Positions 25,888 through 34,591 of a stretch of DNA of 64,000 nucleotides are shown piece after piece. Under the pieces are notes generated by a model. That model saw only the letters and a program-made list of their open reading frames with translations. It made no database searches and was not told the origin of the DNA. Both the position numbers and the translations under genes were made by a program. The stretch is from an uncultured Eubacteriales bacterium (lineage in GTDB: Bacteria; Bacillota; Clostridia; Oscillospirales; CAG-382), in assembly GCA_934502885.1 (NCBI GenBank), contig CAKSUT010000012.1:1-64000 (forward strand), written 5' to 3'. The stretch's first letter is position 1. Each line of letters starts with the position of its first letter.

Positions 25888-28800
25888 TTATTCGATATAG
25901 TTTTCGCTTTGTATTCTGTAATACTCTATTATACCGTCGTATATCGCACGCGCCGTTCTTGCGGCATTCCCGTCTGAAACCGCCCACTGATATTCCTCGG
26001 GATTCGACACGAAGCACACTTCGCAAAGCGCACTCGGAAAACGGTGGTTTCGTGCAACTGCAAGCTTTTGGTAATCGTATCCTCTGTTGAGTTTTCCGAG
26101 AGACGCCGACATACTTTCCGAGAGGTTCTTAGCAATAAGCTTTCCGCCGGCATTTGAATAGAGAGCAAGCGTACCTCTGACCTTAAAGGCGTTTACGGTA
26201 GAGTCGATTGAATTGTGGTGTACGGAAATTTCAAGATCCGGCATCATCTCCGAAAGCATCTTTGCTCTGTCAAGAAGTTCGACCGTCGAATCGTCGGTTC
26301 GGGTCATGATAACCTCCGCGCCGCTTTCCGTAAGAAGCTTCTGCAATTCGAGAGCCGCAGCAAGGTTGAGCTCCGCTTCGTTTTTGCAGTCCCCTCCCTT
26401 TCCGACAGGACCTACAGCACCGGAGTCATTTCCGCCGTGTCCGGCATCGACAACTATTGTTTTGCCTGTGAGCGGCTTATCGCCGTCGGCAAGAGACTGC
26501 GGATTGTTGAGCCTTATAACGTAGTTTTCGTCCTCATACGTACCGTTACAGCCGTAATAATTGAATTCACTCACAAGCTTTACCGTAAATACAACGCCGT
26601 CGTCTGTAATGTCTCCCGTTATTTCTGATATCATCGGGTTATTTGCAACTGTAATTTCGGGCACCGATTCGTTATTCGCTTCAAAGAAAGTAACGCGCAT
26701 CTCGTCTCCCGAAACCTTTATATCAACGGGAGAATTCTCGCTTATACCGAAACTAATCTCTGTATAGTTTTCCTTGTTATTGAGTGCAGACTTGCACACG
26801 GATTCTACTTTTACGCGCGAAACGGTATTGAAGGCAAGCTTTTGCCCTTCCGTTACCTTCACGCTGTCGCGGCTGACATATCCGGCGAATCTGAGTCTGT
26901 AATAATCACCCTCAAGACCGGTAATATAATCACGCATTCCGGCATTTATCGGCGTATAGTCAGAATAAAACGAGGAGGACGGCGAAACCTTAAGCTCCGT
27001 GTAATCATTCAGAACCTCCGCATATATGTATGCGCCGTCGGCAAGCTCCTTGACCTCGCCTACCGTTTTCGTCGCCGTCTTGTTTCCGTTCGACGCCACA
27101 AACCGAAGCTCACCGAGACTTTTCGCGGTGTTTTCATCCGCGGTTTCCGGTATTGTGACCGAGCCCTTGTATACCTCGATCGTGAGTCCGTCGTTCGCGG
27201 AAAAACCTACCGTGGGTTTAAGCTCCGCTTCGGCGACATCACCTATGTACGCCATGACCTTGCTTCCCACAGGCGCCTGAACGGTGAGATTCAGTTTTTC
27301 TCCGCTCATGACCCATGTTTCTCCCGAGGGCGACGTTTTTCCGATAGCATATTCGTCCATTTTCACGGGCGTATCCTTCGGCGTCTTTTTCATAATCGTG
27401 TGTACGTATTCGATGCCGTTCTGTTCAACGGCAATTTTATTTACACCCTCCGCAAGCGTCTCGTATATGCAGAAAAATCCGTCCTTGGTTCTCGAAAGCT
27501 TTTCGCCGCCGTATGTAACGGGATATGACGGGTCGGACGTTCCCATGAGGAAAATCGTCTGATACTCGGCTGTGCTGTCATTCTCGGGCGTGTTTATCTT
27601 AAGCGGCTCGCCGGTGTGTTCGGCAGGTTTATACTTAAGCTCGGAGGCGTACATTTTCGACAGTGCTTCCATAAGTCCTGCCTTGTTTTCGGCAATGTCC
27701 GCATATCCGTAGAAAATGCTTCCCTTACAGCACATAAGGCTTCTGCCGAACTCCGCCTGAAGCGGTATCTCGTTTTCGGAAAAGTCCTCCGCCTTGTATG
27801 CGGCGTGACCTATATACATATCGACACCGGTTCCGTCGAGATTTGCGTTCCACCACCTTGCGAGAGTATCGAACGGCGCGCTGTCCGAGGTAAAGCTCCA
27901 GTAAATCTGCGGCGCAAGATAATCCACGATTCCTTCGTTCGCCCACGCTATAGGGTCACAGTAAAGCGAAAAGTACGATTCGAGACCGTTCGTGTCACTG
28001 CCCTTTATGTATGTATCGGAACCTGAATTCGCCCATATGCCGAAAGGACTTACGCCGAAGCGGCACTCGGGATTCAGTGCTTTTACGGTCGTGTAAACTT
28101 CACGTATAAGTGTGGAAACGTTCTTTCTTCTCCAATCTCCGAGTTCCTTGCCGCCGCCGTATTTCTCATACGCCGCCGCATCGTCGAACTCCTCTCCGCT
28201 TACGGGATACGGGTAGAAATAATCGTCAAAGTGTATTCCGTCAAGTGCCGGATACTTTTCAACAAGCTCCCTCACTCCGTTTACGCAAAGCTCGCGCACC
28301 TCGGGAAGTCCGGGATTAAAGTAAAGCTTTCCGTCGCCGTAGGCAACCGTATACTCGGGATGAAGTCTTGCCGGATGATTTTCACTGAGTTCGGAAACGT
28401 CATGCTTCGGTGACGATGCGCTTCCGGAAGTTATTCTGTAGGGATTTATCCACGCGTGAAGAGAAATGTTCTTTTCGTGCGCCTTCAATATGAAATACGC
28501 GAGAGGATCAAAGTCCCCGTCGGGAGCTTTTCCCTGTTTGCCCGTCAGGTATTCCGACCATGGGAATATATCGGACGGGTAAAACGCATCGCCGCTCGGA
28601 CGCACCTGAAAGAATATCGCATTAAAGCCGGCGCGTTCGCAGTTTTCGATTATTGCATCTATCTCGGAGACAAGCTGTTCGGAAGAAACGCCTTTTTCCG
28701 AAGGGAAATTTATGTTCATTATCGTAGCAATCCAAACTCCGCGAAGCTCATCGGATTTGTCTGCGGTGAGCGTCGGAATTTCTCCGTTTACGATACTTCC

Positions 28801-28989
28801 GACAGCTGAAGAACCGTTCGGCTTATCTTCGACCTGAATCTGACTGTCACCGTTTTCGCTTTCTACTTTGTCGGCAAAAAACGAAAAAGCGCAGTAACCT
28901 ATAAGAATTGCCGTAAGAAGAACGGCAATCGATATAACGACAATAGGCACAATGTTTCTTTTATCCGTAAAAAAAGCGAAAAACTTCAT
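25888..28989 (-). CDS. GHL10 glycosidase-like / amidase fusion, cell wall protein
   Basis: A 1,033-aa membrane-anchored protein (GGAGG before ATG 28989). One N-terminal helix (~15-40) is followed by a glycosyl-hydrolase-like 10 (DUF187) barrel at ~75-430 (ELRGVWIATIMNINFPSE, FFQVRPSGDAFYPS, HAWINPYRI), beta-rich modules at ~470-830, and a C-terminal Amidase_3 domain at ~845-1025 with DAGHGGNDSG, NEAELNLAA, SVHHNSID and LCEVCFVSN. All amidase zinc and Glu residues appear present. It likely attacks both glycan and peptide linkage of peptidoglycan outside the cell. Confidence 0.85.
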   Translation of the reverse strand: MKFFAFFTDKRNIVPIVVISIAVLLTAILIGYCAFSFFADKVESENGDSQIQVEDKPNGSSAVGSIVNGEIPTLTADKSDELRGVWIATIMNINFPSEKGVSSEQLVSEIDAIIENCERAGFNAIFFQVRPSGDAFYPSDIFPWSEYLTGKQGKAPDGDFDPLAYFILKAHEKNISLHAWINPYRITSGSASSPKHDVSELSENHPARLHPEYTVAYGDGKLYFNPGLPEVRELCVNGVRELVEKYPALDGIHFDDYFYPYPVSGEEFDDAAAYEKYGGGKELGDWRRKNVSTLIREVYTTVKALNPECRFGVSPFGIWANSGSDTYIKGSDTNGLESYFSLYCDPIAWANEGIVDYLAPQIYWSFTSDSAPFDTLARWWNANLDGTGVDMYIGHAAYKAEDFSENEIPLQAEFGRSLMCCKGSIFYGYADIAENKAGLMEALSKMYASELKYKPAEHTGEPLKINTPENDSTAEYQTIFLMGTSDPSYPVTYGGEKLSRTKDGFFCIYETLAEGVNKIAVEQNGIEYVHTIMKKTPKDTPVKMDEYAIGKTSPSGETWVMSGEKLNLTVQAPVGSKVMAYIGDVAEAELKPTVGFSANDGLTIEVYKGSVTIPETADENTAKSLGELRFVASNGNKTATKTVGEVKELADGAYIYAEVLNDYTELKVSPSSSFYSDYTPINAGMRDYITGLEGDYYRLRFAGYVSRDSVKVTEGQKLAFNTVSRVKVESVCKSALNNKENYTEISFGISENSPVDIKVSGDEMRVTFFEANNESVPEITVANNPMISEITGDITDDGVVFTVKLVSEFNYYGCNGTYEDENYVIRLNNPQSLADGDKPLTGKTIVVDAGHGGNDSGAVGPVGKGGDCKNEAELNLAAALELQKLLTESGAEVIMTRTDDSTVELLDRAKMLSEMMPDLEISVHHNSIDSTVNAFKVRGTLALYSNAGGKLIAKNLSESMSASLGKLNRGYDYQKLAVARNHRFPSALCEVCFVSNPEEYQWAVSDGNAARTARAIYDGIIEYYRIQSENYIE

Positions 28990-29014
28990 ACAGCTCCTCC
29001 GTGAACCCGATATC

Positions 29015-29045
29015 ACGCCTCCGATGCTTAAAAAGTCGGAGGCGT
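29015..29045 (-). promoter_or_regulatory. 5'-UTR hairpin of the GHL10-amidase gene
   Basis: A perfect 10-bp inverted repeat (ACGCCTCCGA at 29045-29036; TCGGAGGCGT at 29024-29015, minus strand). The 5' arm also complements the CGGAGG ribosome site of the gene, so hairpin formation would keep the site open. Confidence 0.55.
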
Positions 29046-29059
29046 ATGCAACTTATATA

Positions 29060-29088
29060 ATTATACAATATTTCTGCCTTTTTTTCAA
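29060..29088 (-). promoter_or_regulatory. Promoter of the GHL10-amidase operon
   Basis: TTGAAA (29088-29083) and TATAAT (29065-29060) with a 17-bp spacer on the minus strand. Confidence 0.75.
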
Positions 29089-29171
29089 TTGAAACATGAG
29101 TTATAGTGTTACACGTATGTAAACTTTTGCGATAAAATATGAAAAAGTGACATTCAAAGACAGAATTTGCC

Positions 29172-29200
29172 TTGCAATGGAATCCGAACTGTGATAAAAT
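29172..29200 (+). promoter_or_regulatory. Promoter of the MATE gene
   Basis: TTGCAA (29172-29177) and TAAAAT (29195-29200) with a 17-bp spacer, ~50 bp before the start. Confidence 0.65.
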
Positions 29201-29249
29201 AACGGTCGGCGGAAACCGCTGCGATTTCTCCCGTCCGGAGGTAAGAAAG

Positions 29250-30641
29250 ATGATTTCGGCTCTGCAAAAAAGCATCTTTTCGGTTAAAAACTACGTCCGC
29301 TCTGCGGATACAAAGCTCATTTACTCAATATATATTCCGATTTTCATAGATAATTTCATGACGTTCATGATAAGCATGATACATATGACCATGGTGTCGG
29401 GACTCGGGGAGGAAGCGATGTCGGGGGTTGGACTTGTAGGTCAGATGAACGCTTTCATCACAGCTGTCGCGATTACGGGCATTTCATCGGGCGTCACAGT
29501 TATCGTATCGCAGTATGTCGGCGCAAGGGATGCCTGCGGAGCTTCGCACTCCGCGGGTCAGGGTATTCTCGTTTCGGCACTTCTTTCAATTGCGGTCGCC
29601 GCAGTGCTTATAGCGTTTCCGAGACAAGTGTTCCTCCTTTGCTACGGCAAAGCGGAGGAATCCGTGGTTGCGAATGCCGTAACCTACCTCGTTCCGCTTT
29701 CAGTCTCTCTCCCGGCTTTTGCGGTTTATCAGGCGGCTTTTTCCATAAGCCGCGCAAACGGAGACAACCGTTTTTGTCTTATAATTGCGGTTGTGCTGAA
29801 CCTTTTGAACCTCTTCGCGGCATATGTGCTTATTTACATATGCGATATGGGCATATTCGGTGCCGGACTCGGGTATGTTATTTCGCGCACCGCTGCCGCG
29901 GTTTACTGTTTGTATTATCTGCGAAAAAAAGAATATCTCGAAAAGTTTGCGCATATTTTCACAGTAAGTCTTCACTATATGTGGAACATACTGAAAATCG
30001 GCTTTATCATGGGATTTGAAAACATGCTCTTCAACTTCGGAAAGACGCTCACGACAGGTGTTGTCGTTGCGGCTGGAACGGTTCACGTCGCTGCAAACAC
30101 AGCCGTTACATCGGTATTCAACGTGCTTACAACGCCTTACGTTGCCGGTTCTACGGTGAGCCTTACGCTCGTCGGCAGATACATAGGCGCTGATGAAAAG
30201 GAAGAAGCGCGAGCAATTGCGTGGAAGGTTTTCTTCTTCGTATTCCGCTGGCAGGCGTTCATGTGTCTTGCTGTCGCACCTTTCTCAAGACAGATAATAG
30301 GGTTCTTCGCTCAGAATCCCGAAGTTATAAGTCTCTCTTTGACGCTTCTTTACATCAATCTCATAACGATGCCGTTCTTCGGACCGATGGTCGGTCCCGC
30401 GCTTCAGTCGTTGAGCGGTGCCGGAGACAACATATTCAAAGCCGCTGTGTCGGTAACATCCATGTGGGTTTTGAGAATAGGTCTTTGCTACGTACTCGCC
30501 GGTGGTTACTTCCCCGTCTTTGAACCGATAAGAGGCGTTATCGGCGTGTGGATCGCGCAAACAATAGATCTCTTCGTGAAAGGCGGCATTATGGCTGCGA
30601 GAACCTACGGCAGAAAATGGCTCAACAAAAAAATAGTGTAA
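29250..30641 (+). CDS. MATE-family efflux transporter
   Basis: About 463 aa, started at ATG 29250 with GGAGG eight bases upstream (an open frame extends further without a ribosome site). Twelve hydrophobic segments in two homologous halves are visible; MVSGLGEEAMSGVGLVGQ and the second-half GSTVSLTLVGRYIGA are typical MatE repeats. Such proteins export drugs or metabolites using Na+ or H+ gradients; the substrate is unknown. A methyltransferase gene follows after 23 bp. Confidence 0.9.
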   Translation: MISALQKSIFSVKNYVRSADTKLIYSIYIPIFIDNFMTFMISMIHMTMVSGLGEEAMSGVGLVGQMNAFITAVAITGISSGVTVIVSQYVGARDACGASHSAGQGILVSALLSIAVAAVLIAFPRQVFLLCYGKAEESVVANAVTYLVPLSVSLPAFAVYQAAFSISRANGDNRFCLIIAVVLNLLNLFAAYVLIYICDMGIFGAGLGYVISRTAAAVYCLYYLRKKEYLEKFAHIFTVSLHYMWNILKIGFIMGFENMLFNFGKTLTTGVVVAAGTVHVAANTAVTSVFNVLTTPYVAGSTVSLTLVGRYIGADEKEEARAIAWKVFFFVFRWQAFMCLAVAPFSRQIIGFFAQNPEVISLSLTLLYINLITMPFFGPMVGPALQSLSGAGDNIFKAAVSVTSMWVLRIGLCYVLAGGYFPVFEPIRGVIGVWIAQTIDLFVKGGIMAARTYGRKWLNKKIV

Positions 30642-30664
30642 GCACGAGAAGGACGGTAAACAGA

Positions 30665-31423
30665 ATGACTGACACGGATTCTCTAAAACTCGAAAGCATA
30701 AGCGAGAGACTGAAAATATATCAGGGCAAAGGCGTATTTTCCTACGGAACGGACGCTGTCCTTCTTGCCGCATACGCCGCGTCGTCGATACTCGGCGCGT
30801 CGGGAAAAACGGCTGTTGACCTCTGTTCCGGCACGGGTATAATCGGACTTATGCTTCTGGATAAGCTTCCGGGACTTAACGTCAAGGCAGTCGAGATAAA
30901 CGAAAAAGCCGCAAAAATGTCGGAGATGAGTGCCGAGGAAAGCGGTCTTTCCGACAGATACACCGTTATAAAAGACGATATCAAAAACACCCGGAAAAGC
31001 TTTGAAGCCGAAAGCGCGGCTTTTGTCGTATGCAATCCTCCGTACATGACCTCGGAGTGCGGCAAGATGTGTCCCGAGGAGGGACGGAATATCGCGCGCC
31101 ACGAAATTCTGTGTGGTCTTGACGACGTTTTTGCGGCGGCTTACTATCTGCTGAAATCCGGAGGACGGATTTTTCTGGTGTACCGTCCCGACAGGATCTC
31201 GAATCTTTTTGCCTGCGCGAAAAAGAACAGCTTCGAGATAAAGCGCATGACTCTTGTTTCTTCGGTAGAGAACAAAGCACCGAATCTCATATTGTGCGAA
31301 GCGAAAAAGCAGGCAAAAGAAGGTACCGTAATGGGAAGAAACTTCTGCATTTGCAAATCCGACGGCAGTTTTACGGATGAGATGCTCGAAGTGAGGGAAA
31401 AAGGAGTGTACGATTTTGGATAA
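30665..31423 (+). CDS. tRNA1(Val) A37 N6-methyltransferase-like (TrmN6/YfiC family)
   Basis: A 252-aa class I SAM methyltransferase. SAM motif I is VDLCSGTGIIGLML (~45-58) and the N6-adenine catalytic motif NPPY is at ~126-129, both as in YfiC. In that family the target is adenine 37 of tRNA-Val. Start ATG 30665; the ORF is open upstream inside the MATE gene but without support. It overlaps rsmI by 8 bp. Confidence 0.85.
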   Translation: MTDTDSLKLESISERLKIYQGKGVFSYGTDAVLLAAYAASSILGASGKTAVDLCSGTGIIGLMLLDKLPGLNVKAVEINEKAAKMSEMSAEESGLSDRYTVIKDDIKNTRKSFEAESAAFVVCNPPYMTSECGKMCPEEGRNIARHEILCGLDDVFAAAYYLLKSGGRIFLVYRPDRISNLFACAKKNSFEIKRMTLVSSVENKAPNLILCEAKKQAKEGTVMGRNFCICKSDGSFTDEMLEVREKGVYDFG

Positions 31424-32297
31424 CGAAACAAGGCTTGAAAAAGATTCGGGAAAATGGGTTGAGGGCGGCGCGCTGTATGTTGTCGCAACACCTATAGGTA
31501 ATCTTTCCGACATATCGGAGCGTGCTCTTTCCGTGCTTCGTGAAGTTGACTTCATAGCGGCGGAGGACACACGTGTAAGCGGAAAGCTTTTATCTCTCCT
31601 TCTGAACGGGGTAAAGAAGAGTATTTTAAACTATTTTGAGCACAACAAGGGCGTAATGGGTGAAAAGGTTATCGAACGTCTCTTGCGCGGAGAAAGCTGT
31701 GCCCTCGTCACCGATGCCGGAACACCGGCTGTTTCCGACCCCGGCGAGGATCTTGTAATGCTCGCGCATGAAAAAAGAATAAAGGTCGTTCCGATTCCTG
31801 GGTGCTGCGCCGCAGTGACCGCGCTGAGCGCCTCCGGTATGCCGTCGGTAAGGTTTGCATTCGAGGGTTTTCTTCCGCATAACAGCAAGGAAAGAAACGG
31901 GCGTTTAGAGGAATGTGCTTCCGAAAAACGGACAATGATATTCTATGAGGCTCCTCACCGCATTGCAAAAACGCTCGCCGAAATGAAGGAATATTTCGGT
32001 GACAGGCGGCTTTTCATCGCTCGTGAACTTACAAAACTCAACGAAGAGCTTTATACTACCACTCTTTCCGAAGCACTTGCAGAATTTGAGAAAAGAGAAC
32101 CGAAAGGAGAGTTCGTTCTCGTCATCGAAGGCAAAAAGGAAGATGCCGAAGATGCTTTTTGGAAGAGTATGTCGGTTGCGGAACACGTTGATTTCTACAC
32201 CGAAAAGGGGCTTTCCTCAATGGATGCCATTAAGCAAACGGCGAAAGACAGAGGAGTCGCAAAAAACCAAATATATAAGGCCGTAATGAAAAAGTAA
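31416..32297 (+). CDS. rsmI: 16S rRNA C1402 2'-O-methyltransferase RsmI
   Basis: A 293-aa tetrapyrrole-methylase-fold enzyme that methylates the ribose of C1402. N-terminal LYVVATPIGNLSDIS, then FIAAEDTRVSGKLL and LVTDAGTPAVSDPG are diagnostic; an RsmI HTH-like C-terminus ends the protein. The start is TTG 31416 with GGAG nine bases upstream, overlapping the methyltransferase gene; this pairing (yabB/yabC-like order) is common in Firmicutes. Confidence 0.95.
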   Translation: MDNETRLEKDSGKWVEGGALYVVATPIGNLSDISERALSVLREVDFIAAEDTRVSGKLLSLLLNGVKKSILNYFEHNKGVMGEKVIERLLRGESCALVTDAGTPAVSDPGEDLVMLAHEKRIKVVPIPGCCAAVTALSASGMPSVRFAFEGFLPHNSKERNGRLEECASEKRTMIFYEAPHRIAKTLAEMKEYFGDRRLFIARELTKLNEELYTTTLSEALAEFEKREPKGEFVLVIEGKKEDAEDAFWKSMSVAEHVDFYTEKGLSSMDAIKQTAKDRGVAKNQIYKAVMKK

Positions 32298-32318
32298 AAA
32301 TATATAAATATTTAATAC

Positions 32319-32347
32319 TTGACAAAATTATGATTTTCATTTATAAT
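32319..32347 (+). promoter_or_regulatory. Consensus promoter of acpP
   Basis: A perfect TTGACA (32319-32324) and TATAAT (32342-32347) with a 17-bp spacer. The leader is ~115 nt and contains a possible upstream ORF from ATG 32358 whose TAA overlaps the acpP ATG (TAATG). Confidence 0.85.
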
Positions 32348-32470
32348 AAGGCGACGAATGTGGAATGTGATACGGAGCTCCTCCGCAATTCGGACGATGT
32401 CGGCGTACTCTTTGTCGGCACAATACATAACAAACGATTATCTCAATTTTTATTACAGGAGGTTTTTATA

Positions 32471-32698
32471 ATGGTAATCGATAAGGTAAAGAGCATTCTT
32501 GCGAAGCATCTCGGCATCAATGCGGCAAACATTGCGGACGACGCTCTCGTTCTCGAGGATCTCGGCGCAAATTCGCTTGACGTTGTCGAAATGGCGATGT
32601 CTATTGAGGATGAACTCGGCGTGTGCATTCCCGATGAGGATGTTATAAATCTTCGTACCGTAAAGGACATTGCGGACTATATCGAAAACAATATGTAA
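32471..32698 (+). CDS. acpP: Acyl carrier protein
   Basis: A 75-aa acidic protein. The 4'-phosphopantetheine attachment Ser lies in DLGANSLDVVEMAM (usually DSL; here NSL). The ATG at 32471 has AGGAGG seven to eight bases upstream. It carries acyl chains in fatty acid synthesis. Here it stands apart from the fab cluster, with its own strong promoter. Confidence 0.93.
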   Translation: MVIDKVKSILAKHLGINAANIADDALVLEDLGANSLDVVEMAMSIEDELGVCIPDEDVINLRTVKDIADYIENNM

Positions 32699-32726
32699 TT
32701 ATTTTAGAGTACCGCCCTGCGGCACT

Positions 32727-32755
32727 TTGACTGCATTTTTCGCAGTGAATACTTT
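32727..32755 (+). promoter_or_regulatory. Promoter for the iscS leader or small RNA
   Basis: TTGACT (32727-32732) and TACTTT (32750-32755) with a 17-bp spacer; the start of transcription would fall at ~32762, the beginning of the structured region. Confidence 0.55.
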
Positions 32756-32759
32756 TGAT

Positions 32760-32880
32760 GCGGGGAGGGCTGCCAAGTAACAGACTTCCTCGCTCTTTTT
32801 TGGTATTAACGCAGCTAAGATAACTGCGCTGATATATATTACAAACATTTTACGTACAGACTGCGGCTTTTCCCCGCTTT
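32760..32880 (+). ncRNA. Structured RNA candidate upstream of iscS
   Basis: 32760-32773 can pair with 32863-32877 in a ~14-bp helix with one bulged U, closing a region with an inner CGCAG/CTGCG hairpin (~32810-32827). The same 5' arm can instead pair with 32785-32793 in a 9-bp stem followed by TCTTTTTT (to 32801), an intrinsic terminator. The paired-ends shape is 6S-like, but no 6S consensus is recognised; an attenuating leader for iscS is equally possible. Confidence 0.4.
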
Positions 32881-32909
32881 GTGTACAAGAAAGAAAAAGG
32901 AGAAAAATC

Positions 32910-34082
32910 ATGGAAAAAAGAACGGTCTACGCCGACAACGCCGCAACCACACGGGTTAGTCCCGAGGTTGTAACGGCAATGCTTCCGTACTTCACCGAAG
33001 TGTACGGAAATCCCTCAAGCCTTCACACTGTAGGTCAGGTTGCCAAGGAAGCTATAGACGCTTCGAGAAAAAAGATTGCCGATATTCTCGGCTGTGCGCC
33101 GGAAGAGGTATTTTTCACATCGTGCGGCACGGAATCGGACAACTGGGCAATTAAGGGGACTGTCGGCGCAAAAATCAAAGACGGAAAAAAGCACATCATC
33201 ACAACAAAGATCGAGCATCACGCTGTTCTTCATACTTGCGAGGCACTTGCAAAGCAGGGCTGTGAAGTGACGTATCTTGACGTTGACAAGTACGGCAAGG
33301 TAAATCCTGCGGACGTTGAAAAGGCGATTCGTCCCGACACGGCAATAGTTGCGGTTATGTACGCAAACAACGAGGTCGGCACAATCGAACCCGTGAAGGA
33401 GATTGCGGACATTTGCCGCGCTCACGGAGTAACATTCTTCACGGATGCCGTACAGGCGGCTGGCGCGCTCTCCATAAACGTAAAGGAAATCGGTTGTGAT
33501 ATGCTTTCCGCATCGGGTCATAAGCTTCATGCTCCCAAGGGCATTGGAATTCTCTACGTCAAGAAAGGAACACGTCTTACAAATCTCATCGACGGCGGCG
33601 GTCAGGAGCGTTCAAAGCGTTCAGGAACCGAAAACATTCCGGAAATCGTTGGACTTGCCAAGGCATTTGAGCTTTCGAGAGAGAACATGAAAAACAACGA
33701 TGCGCTCGCAGCAAAGAGAGACCGTTTGATAAAAGAGATCCTTACAATCCCGGATTCCTTCCTCACAGGTCATCCCACAGACAGACTTCCCGGAAACGCA
33801 AGCTTTGTCTTCAAGTACATCGAGGGTGAGAGTCTTCTCCTGCTTCTCGATCTTGCCGGCATTTGCGTTTCGACAGGTTCGGCTTGTTCTTCAAAATCGC
33901 TTGAGCCGTCTCATGTTCTTCTCTCGCTCGGAATACCGCACGAAATCGCTCACGGTTCTCTCCGAGTAACAATAGGTCACGACACAACGGATGAAGAAAT
34001 CGACTACATCATCGAAAATGTAAAGCGTGTGGTCGCAAGACTCAGAGAGATGTCGCCGATTTACCCGGGAAACAAGATTTGA
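32910..34082 (+). CDS. iscS: Cysteine desulfurase (IscS/NifS)
   Basis: A 390-aa PLP enzyme that removes sulfur from cysteine to form a persulfide. N-terminal YADNAATTRVSPEV, the PLP-Lys in SGHKLHAPKG (~204-213), and the mobile catalytic Cys in STGSACSSKS (~325) match the group I NifS/IscS type. Preceded by AAAAAGGAG. With iscU and mnmA downstream, sulfur goes to Fe-S clusters and to 2-thiouridine of tRNA. Confidence 0.96.
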   Translation: MEKRTVYADNAATTRVSPEVVTAMLPYFTEVYGNPSSLHTVGQVAKEAIDASRKKIADILGCAPEEVFFTSCGTESDNWAIKGTVGAKIKDGKKHIITTKIEHHAVLHTCEALAKQGCEVTYLDVDKYGKVNPADVEKAIRPDTAIVAVMYANNEVGTIEPVKEIADICRAHGVTFFTDAVQAAGALSINVKEIGCDMLSASGHKLHAPKGIGILYVKKGTRLTNLIDGGGQERSKRSGTENIPEIVGLAKAFELSRENMKNNDALAAKRDRLIKEILTIPDSFLTGHPTDRLPGNASFVFKYIEGESLLLLLDLAGICVSTGSACSSKSLEPSHVLLSLGIPHEIAHGSLRVTIGHDTTDEEIDYIIENVKRVVARLREMSPIYPGNKI

Positions 34083-34114
34083 ACTGTGGCAGGAAAAGAA
34101 AGGTAGGATAAACT

Positions 34115-34588
34115 ATGTTATACTCAAAGAAAGTAATGGAGCATTTCTCCAACCCCAGAAATGTGGGTGAAATAGAAAATGCCGACGGTGTGGGCGAAGT
34201 AGGAAACGCAACCTGCGGCGATATAATGAAGATTTATCTCAAAATAGACAATGATATTATAACCGACGTTAAGTTTCAGACCTTCGGATGCGGTGCGGCA
34301 ATCGCAACCTCGTCCATGGCAACCGAGCTTATAAAGGGCAAGCCGGTTGAAGAGGCACTTTCGCTCACTAACAAAGCGGTTATCGAAGCTCTCGACGGAC
34401 TTCCTCCAGTTAAGGTTCACTGCTCGGTTCTTGCTGAAGAAGCGGTTAAGGCGGCAATAGTCGATTATTACAAGAAAATCGGCAGAAGCACCGATGGTAT
34501 TGAGCTTTGCGACGGCTGCTGCAATGCCTGCTCCCATGCCGAGGAACACGGTCATGCTCACGACCACAACCACGGTTCTGAGGAGTAA
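34115..34588 (+). CDS. iscU: Iron-sulfur scaffold protein IscU/NifU-like
   Basis: 157 aa. Cluster-ligand cysteines are in GNATCGD (~36), FGCGAA (~63) and VHCSV (~106), as in IscU. After the fold there is an unusual tail (~134-157) with CxGCCNACxH followed by a run of alternating His/Glu/Asp, which could bind an extra metal. It lies 32 bp after iscS and 3 bp before mnmA. Confidence 0.93.
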   Translation: MLYSKKVMEHFSNPRNVGEIENADGVGEVGNATCGDIMKIYLKIDNDIITDVKFQTFGCGAAIATSSMATELIKGKPVEEALSLTNKAVIEALDGLPPVKVHCSVLAEEAVKAAIVDYYKKIGRSTDGIELCDGCCNACSHAEEHGHAHDHNHGSEE

Positions 34589-34591
34589 ATC

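Noticed and set aside
32700..32726. Possible T-box (a TACCGC string) upstream of iscS
   Set aside because: The full AGGGUGGNACCGCG bulge, stem I and specifier features are missing, and the string lies directly after the acpP stop, before the promoter.
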